Under the pieces are notes generated by a model. That model made no database searches. It had not been told where the DNA came from and saw nothing but the letters and a program-made list of their open reading frames with translations. The position numbers were made by a program, and so were the translations under genes. From Isoetes taiwanensis (lineage: Eukaryota; Streptophyta; Lycopodiopsida; Isoetales; Isoetaceae): a DNA stretch of 64,000 nucleotides. Positions 57,128-64,000 of the stretch are shown piece after piece. Where the stretch lies: the NCBI GenBank assembly GCA_021234155.1, contig JAJEKV010000052.1:991933-1055932 (forward strand), in the 5' to 3' direction. Within the stretch, counting starts at the first letter, position 1. Each line of letters begins with the position of its first letter.

Positions 57128-57513
57128 ACATCACAATTGCAACCTGCAATTTATGTGAAACTTCGCCTCATAGAGTTGAAAGCTTTTGAAATTCTCTCGC
57201 TTGTTCATGCTTGACACAACAAACAAGTGTTTTCTCCTTCAATTTCCTTATGCAACTTGGTTTGGTGTATTGAACATTCTAATACCAACATCGCATCTGG
57301 ATTCTCCTCACAAACCGCTCATATAGCTCAAACGCACATTGCAAAAAATATGTAAGTTGGAGAAGACGTGCATTGAATACCTTACATATAATTACATAAG
57401 TAAGAAATACTATGTATACCAATTACATATCAGTTGTACATGTAAAAGATTTGATTGAATTGTACATATTCAAGTACATATGTACGGTAGATTATGTATA
57501 GTATCAATTTATA

Positions 57514-57877
57514 GCACATTTAATCCTACATCCTTACACTATGTACATATATATCACATATTATACATAAAATACTTCCAAGAGCAAGTAGATGACCCCA
57601 TGAACCTCATTTACATGTATAATACATTAAGAAAAACAGATAGAAAAGGCTACATCAAAGCAAGTAAACTAAGATTGGCAAAGGAGTTCACTTTCGCACA
57701 TTTAATCTTACATCCTTACACTATGTACATATATATCACATAATATACATTAAATACTTCCAAGAGCAAGTAGATGACCCCATAAACCTCATTTACATGT
57801 ATAATACAGTAAGCAAAACAGACCGAAAAGGCTACATCAAAGCAAGTAAACTAAGATTAGTAGAGGAATTCACATAT
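57514..57877. repeat. 182-bp tandem duplication
   Basis: 57,514-57,695 and 57,696-57,877 are about 93-95 % alike, both starting GCACATTTAATC and ending near GGAGTTCAC / GGAATTCAC. Non-coding. Confidence 0.9.
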
Positions 57878-57959
57878 GTGCATGAAAATGTACATGAAAA
57901 CAATAAAGAAACCTGAAATGTAATAGTTTCTTTGACAAAAGCTTTAATACCGAGGAATG

Positions 57960-58562
57960 TCAAGATCTTGGATTGCCTCGCTTCTTTTTTTTCCTCACAT
58001 CCCCGTATTTTGGTGAAACCTTGGTGTTGTTAAGCCGAACCTGGATGACTTTTAGCTTGGTTTCTTCATCCAAACGATCGGATCTAGCCTTCCTCCCGCC
58101 GCTAATGCCCAAATGTTTGAACCAACCAATTGCCATTCTCTTTCTTACGCTAGCGAAAGATATGAAAGATTTCGGGGATGGCATTTGAGCATCTTGCAAG
58201 CAATTCCTTTTTGCTTCAAATCACCATTTTTCCCCACAACCATTGATAAACCGAGTGCTTGGCGACCCAATTTATCACCACTATTAGAGCATTTTACCTC
58301 TTCCAATCCATCTTTAAGGTTTTCTAAAATTGCATGCTTGACCACTCGCTTGTGAAGGCAAAACCAATCACAGTTCAAAAAGCTCCAATAGCCTGTGGAT
58401 CTTGCAAGAATCTAGAAGCAAATAAGTACCTTTGATTAGGAGCGGAGATTCAGCTTCTTTTCTCATAACAAGAATAATGACATTTTGCTGCTGGTCCTTA
58501 TTTTTTGGTAACATACCTTGAGGATGTACTACCCTTTTCAATTTCGCTATCATGCTCGCCAT
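57960..58562 (-). pseudogene. Coding-like remnant upstream of the transposase, unassigned
   Basis: Minus frames 58,562-58,368, 58,378-58,145 and 58,199-57,960 overlap as in a frameshifted protein. The last reads ASVRKRMAIGWFKHLGISGG, RKARSDRLDEETKLKVIQVR and ends in a Lys/Arg-rich tail. It may be the N-terminal part of the transposase-like element. Confidence 0.35.
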
Positions 58563-58663
58563 CTTCTTTTTCCCTTTCTCATCTCTCCCACTTTCAAATT
58601 ATCGTGATGCCACCCGTTTGTTTACTCTTCACAATTTTGAATTCACGGATGCCATCGATGTTT

Positions 58664-58800
58664 GCCACATTGGGGTTTCAAAATCACCAGATTGCATGTT
58701 CTCCTCGATCGCCACATTCGGTTTCAAAATCACCGGATTGCATGTTTTCCCGATCGCCACATTCGGTTTCAAAATCACCGTGATTGCATGTTTCCCGATC
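58664..58800. repeat. 45-47 bp tandem repeat, three copies
   Basis: Units starting GCCACATTSGG-TTTCAAAAT at 58,664, 58,711 and 58,756, with small indels. Confidence 0.85.
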
Positions 58801-59337
58801 CTGGAAAAAATTCAAATTGTGTTCTACTTTCTTGGTTCGATCTGGGAATTTTCTTGGAAGGAAATTTTTTCGAGGGAATTTTTCCGGAGGAAATTGGAGG
58901 GAGGAATTTCCTCCAGAGTTTTCGCATCAACCGCCGGCCTCTACTCGTCATAATTACAAACAAACGAGAATTTTGCCCCTTTTTAAATATATAAGACAAA
59001 ATTTATACATGAAATAAGTATATTTAAAATTCAGCAACCCGTTCAAAAGTTTACATGAATTGCCCCCTAATGTATGACACCCTAACGTGCTTTTACCCAT
59101 ATGCATTTGTGTTTAAAGTGATTTGTACATTAGAATTTATTCTATGTGCATGCCCAATTTGTAACAAAATGGTGTCTATGCATAGTTATCATTTTTGCGA
59201 GAGCAATGCATTCTCAAGTTTTGAGGTTACATTTGCAGATTGCACTAAAATGCAAGCTAGCACGTTTTGCAGTTTATTGTGTGCAATGCATAGATGCCTT
59301 TTCAGAGCATCTTTGACATGCAGAAGGAGGATAAAAA

Positions 59338-60510
<1,173 letters not shown>

Positions 60511-60627
60511 AACGACGTCTAGACGTGGATAAACGACGTGTAGTCATTGATAAACGATGAAGACGTCTATAAATGAAGAAGACGTCGTTGAACGACGGTA
60601 GCCTCTTGGCGTGTCGCGTCACGCCTT

Positions 60628-61012
60628 GCGTGCTGCGGTGCCCAGCCGGTGTGGCTCCGCCCCTGCGTGTCATGGCATGTCGGCGAAGGCGTCGTTCATC
60701 GATGAGATCTGGCCGACGTTTAACCCGGCTTGCGTGGGTTGGTGTCTTTGTTACCACGGCGAGCGGCCGACGTGTCATGGTACGTCGGCTTTGCGTCATT
60801 TATCGGCGACCAAAGATATCGGCGTGTCGAACCGAGCTTTGCGTGGGCGCGTCTTTGTTACCGGCCGGGACGGCCGACGTGTCATGGCACGTCAGCTTGA
60901 CGTCGTTTATCGACGACAAGCATATCTGACGTGTCGAGCCGGGTTGCGTGGCCGGGTGCTATTGCCACGGTGGCATGGCACGTCAGCTTGACGTGGTTTA
61001 TCGACGACTCAC
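60628..61012. repeat. ~105-bp subterminal tandem array, four units
   Basis: Units start at 60,628, 60,732, 60,841 and 60,946 (last partial), each with GCGTGG, GTCTTTGTTACC, GGCCGACGTGTCATGGCACG and a TCGTTTATCGACGAC palindrome-like block. It is far GC-richer than both flanks. Confidence 0.82.
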
Positions 61013-61020
61013 ACAAAGAG

Positions 61021-61563
61021 CTTAATTGCAAGAGAGTCAAATTACATTTTGATGATGACTACCAAAATGTGTGGGTGGCCATTGGTGATTGGGACAATGC
61101 AATTCATTTTTACGCCAAAGAGCGTCGTCCCTTGTTGAAGTGTCAGTACTTACTTTCGGACGGACAAGCAAAATATCCATGGTTAGAGGAAACTGTGTTT
61201 GAGAAATCAAAGGATGATGATCGTGTATGGGGACACGAAATTCATGATGTCTATGCATTGGGATATATTTATGTCGTGCAAGCTATGCGACGAATGAAGT
61301 GGTTTAATAATAACAACAATGCCCAATGGATTAATCCAACCCATATGTACCAACGACGTCTTGACAAGTTGGAGGAGCAAAAAACGAGAATGATGTGCCC
61401 ACGTGAAGACGTATTCTCGAAACGACTCAAAGCTTCTGAAGTTGTTGAAGCCTTACATTGTGTTGGAATATCTTCTACCATGGTTGTGAGACAAAGACGA
61501 CACATGAAGTGCATGGATGCCTTGGAGATGTCAAAATTGTTGTTGTCACAACTCAAAGAATGA
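61021..61563 (+). CDS. Gene 1 of the terminal element, unknown protein
   Basis: The open frame actually begins within the tandem array (60,931). The non-repeat part begins about 61,021 after a possible acceptor (TTGCAAG) and runs about 180 codons to TGA at 61,561-61,563: VKLHFDDDYQNVWVAIGDWD, AIHFYAKERRPLLKCQYLLS, WGHEIHDVYALGYIYVVQAM, then NPTHMYQRRLDKLEEQKTRM and a helical C-terminus (EMSKLLLSQLKE). There is no stop or frameshift in this part. I see no DDE, RNase-H, HUH or RT motif. Possibly a DNA-binding or accessory protein of the element. Confidence 0.5.
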   Translation, partial: LNCKRVKLHFDDDYQNVWVAIGDWDNAIHFYAKERRPLLKCQYLLSDGQAKYPWLEETVFEKSKDDDRVWGHEIHDVYALGYIYVVQAMRRMKWFNNNNNAQWINPTHMYQRRLDKLEEQKTRMMCPREDVFSKRLKASEVVEALHCVGISSTMVVRQRRHMKCMDALEMSKLLLSQLKE

Positions 61564-61837
61564 ATAAAACATTGTATATCTTGCCATGTTTAAGAATAGT
61601 AAATTTTTTTAATTGTCTAATAACCAAATATATAAAGGCACTTTTAATTATACAAATTCCAATGTTTTGTAATGAACTTCCCATGTTGCTAACATTTCTT
61701 GCTTTCCTACTATGTTATTCATCACACTCCATATAAATAACTTACAAGTTTTTGCACATATCCATCAATCATGGGCTGCGGCACGATGGCATATCTTTGG
61801 GTTGACAACTTTATTTCTTTACTGGATTGATAGCCTT

Positions 61838-63453
61838 ATGGACGACCCTAAACCTGCGAAGGCCCTTAAGAGGCGAGGTTGGTCGTTCGGGTATAGCTCG
61901 CCACCACCGCCACCTCCCACCATTGTGCGGATTTGGTATGGAGTATTTTCTAGGATAAGATGTAAGTTAACCATTTATTTTTAACGTTCTAATAAATGTT
62001 TTGAAATGTAGCGTGTAAATGGGGCATAGTCTTTTTTGTCATATGCATGGTGTTCGTCGTCGTGGTTGTGGGCGGGTCTTCTTCTTCTAGAAGAAGAAGA
62101 AAAAATAGTCACGTCGAGGAGCAAGACGAAGAGCAGGGAACTCCGAGATATCAACGAGGCGCCCGCCCTAAAGATAGGTGGAATGAATTGCAAAGCACGA
62201 TGACGCCCGAAGAATGGGAGATTGCGCACAGGGCTATTCAACAAAGTAGGCAGAGGTCCGACTATGAACCTGCTCGTCATAGCTCATACACTTCTTCGGA
62301 ATTTCTTAGGCCCGTTCCCGAGGACGAGGAGATAGTACCCGCACGAAAGAGCACCGACCGTCGTTCACGTTCCCGTGGACGTAATTCCTCTTCAAGCTCT
62401 AATAAAGATCGTGCACCACCTGCACGTCAGCATGTCTTTGACTATGAGTGAGTTCATCTTGAATTATGCCTTTTTCCGTTCATTAACACATATTCATATG
62501 TTAGTCGTATGTTGAGTGTAGTCCTTTAAAGAAGACGCCGCGCAGGACCACTGCAGATGGCGAGAATTTTTGGAATCATGTTAATAGTGTCACAAATAAC
62601 ATTTGCCAAAACGTCCACAAGGGTGAATGGAACTCGGGAGCCTTTGATGCGGAAAAAGAGAGGATCAAAACGGCTTTAGAAGAAGAATATCCCGAGCTCA
62701 AGTCATGAGACATCTCATGGAGGGAGGTTGTTTCACATTGTGGTAGACATATTAAAGCCACCAGGTATTAGGCTCCTTCGTTCTTCATGATAACCTCATT
62801 GTACTCATATTTGATTTATATTTTGCAGAGGTAATCAGAAGAAGCAGCTGATAGAATTGGCAGAAGCTGCAGGAGTCTCGATAGAGGAAGTGGCAAAACC
62901 TCTCGGGTGGACTGATGAGGCATTTGAAGTACATCATCTCTCCCATGAGTCGTATAATAAGATGACGCCACGTGGACTAAGACCTTGTGTTGCATTGCAG
63001 TGTTTGAAAGGCCAACATATTATCAAAGAAAGAGGTAGGTAGAACAGCGGCAGCTTTGAGGGCAAGGTACGACGAAGCAAGTGGCAGCTATAGTGCCAAT
63101 AAGACTGGGTCTAGCGGTTATGAGGGTACTAATAAGCTATTTGTAAGTATAAATTTGGTTTATAATTTAGGTTCTCACATTGAATACTAATATTACTTTT
63201 GGTGCTCATTCTCAATAGAGGGCACTGTTCAAGAGAAATATTGCTAAAGATGAACGCGAAAGGGCCTTCAAAAAAGGCAATCGTGCGGCCATCCAATATG
63301 CCGCTGCGCGTGAACGGGGGGAAGTATGCATCATTCACTACATAATTATTTGCGACTACAATGAACTAATTGTTGCGATATAATATAATGCAGGTAGATG
63401 AAGACGAAGATAAAGGTGAAGATGAAGATGAAGGCAGGCATAGCAACAACTAA
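61838..63453 (+). pseudogene. Gene 2 of the terminal element: six-exon protein with one membrane-like segment
   Basis: Exons 61,838-61,961, 62,012-62,447, 62,522-62,764, 62,829-63,142, 63,219-63,323 and 63,394-63,453 all have GT-AG borders and matching phases. The protein starts MDDPKPAKALKRRGWSFGYS with a run of six prolines, then a hydrophobic segment (WGIVFFVICMVFVVVVVGG) across the exon 1/2 join, an Arg/Ser-rich stretch (SSSSRRRRKN; RSRSRGRNSSSSSNK), LKKTPRRTTADGENFWNHVN, KKQLIELAEAAGVSIEEVAK, RNIAKDERERAFKKGNRAAI and an acidic tail (VDEDEDKGEDEDEGRHSNN). An in-frame TGA (62,706-62,708) and a frameshift near 63,035 suggest recent decay. No known family. Confidence 0.5.
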
Positions 63454-63925
63454 AGACTTCGTTTTTTGTTGTAAAAAAATTTGCAAGTCTTTTAGTTCGT
63501 GGTGAATTGACTCAATATATTTTGTAATGTACAAATTACATTGTGAAATATATTAATTGAATTCAATGTAAATTTTTTATGCTTTGTTTTTATTGTTTGC
63601 GATTCTTTTAATATTAATTGATCTTCCTATGATTAATTATTTTAAAATTTTTATGCTCGATTCTATTTTTTGATTCTATGATTTATTAAATATTTAATTA
63701 CTTATTAAATAATAATGCTTATCTACTATGATACTGAATACTAATATTTAATCAATATTTTTCTTTTGTTTTTCTAATTTTTAAATTTTTATTCTCGATT
63801 TATTTTGTTAATATTTATTTAATAATATTAAATAATATTAAATAATAATGCTTATTTACTATTATATTGAATACTAATATTTAATCATATTTTTCTTGTA
63901 TTTTTTCTATTTTTTTTTCATAATT
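63454..63925. other. AT-rich spacer inside the right end of the terminal element
   Basis: More than 80 % A+T with repeated AATATTTAATTA-like text and an ATAATGCTTATYTACTAT phrase occurring twice (about 63,712 and 63,846). No gene. It contrasts sharply with the GC-rich left subterminal array. Confidence 0.6.
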
Positions 63926-64000
63926 CGATTGACGTCGTTGAACGACGTTTCCACGTGGCTGCCACGTGTTCTAGACGTCGTTCAATGGCCGGAGATAAGT

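Larger units (their letters stand above)
60511..63982 (+). mobile_element. Palindrome-rich inverted-repeat element with two genes, class unknown
   Basis: AACGACGTCTAGA at 60,511-60,523 recurs inverted at 63,970-63,982. The 17-mer GACGTCGTTGAACGACG, almost wholly palindromic, lies at 60,581-60,597 and 63,931-63,947. A four-unit GC-rich tandem array sits inside the left end, and two + strand genes follow. The element begins directly after the last CDC48 text, so it probably inserted there. The exact termini and target duplication may lie just inside or beyond the window end. Confidence 0.6.

Noticed and set aside
58552-58953. 133-codon + frame with 15-residue repeats as a repeat protein
   Set aside because: The repetition is simply the 45-bp DNA tandem repeat read in frame; no start context or homology.

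Overview
The window is nuclear DNA of a land plant. It holds spliceosomal introns, one complete nine-exon gene for a probable plastid protein, and dense layers of decayed plant-type transposable elements: Ty3/gypsy, L1-like LINEs with a DUF4283-type ORF1, hAT, Mutator-like, pogo-like and Helitron/Helentron-like elements. A psq/CENP-B/DDE_1 pogo transposase and heavily decayed LINEs suggest a fern, lycophyte, bryophyte or gymnosperm rather than a small-genome angiosperm, but the sequence does not settle this.

Layout. 1-7.9 kb: a broken Ty3/gypsy element on the + strand, split between protease and RT by a ~2.6 kb insert that carries a 378-bp perfect-TIR MITE and a minus-strand TMEM53/DUF829 exon. 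8.2-15.95 kb: a + strand L1-like LINE (ORF1, endonuclease, RT, C-terminal zinc region, ATTCA-repeat tail). Three smaller elements interrupt it: a 246-bp Mutator-type MITE (9-bp TSD), a 604-bp hAT-type element (8-bp TSD) and a ~0.38-kb hairpin element. 16.9-19.2 kb: exons of an unrecognised + strand gene. 19.2-22.6 kb: non-coding, with tandem duplications. 23.02-26.25 kb: the intact PNPO-like split-barrel gene (minus strand, 9 exons, 402 aa). 26.7-34.2 kb: a minus-strand LINE, cut by a second, 5'-truncated + strand LINE (28,119-30,197) with a perfect 8-bp TSD. 34.3-36.07 kb: two tandem copies of the hairpin element seen inside the first LINE. 36-43 kb: mostly unassigned, plus a degenerate pogo-like transposase (40.3-41.9 kb, minus). 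43.4-51.9 kb: a GC-richer block of two more LINE remnants and a possible LTR. 53.1-54.8 kb: a Ulp1-like protease pseudogene and an F-box-like ORF. 56-57.2 kb: a minus-strand transposase remnant with DFA-NY, QSEHW and GSGHGKG motifs. 59.3-60.5 kb: an intron-containing CDC48 pseudogene. 60.5-64.0 kb: a palindrome-rich inverted-repeat element that truncates the CDC48 copy and carries two unrecognised genes.

Only the split-barrel gene looks like a working cellular gene. The rest is mainly a record of nested transposition, and in several places the target-site duplications and restored reading frames give the order of events. The two most unusual items are (i) the hairpin-element family (three copies), whose stems change while pairing is kept, with terminal inverted repeats, a terminal hairpin and tandem arrangement like Helentron/HINE elements, and (ii) the 60.5-64 kb element, whose two genes match no transposase I know.
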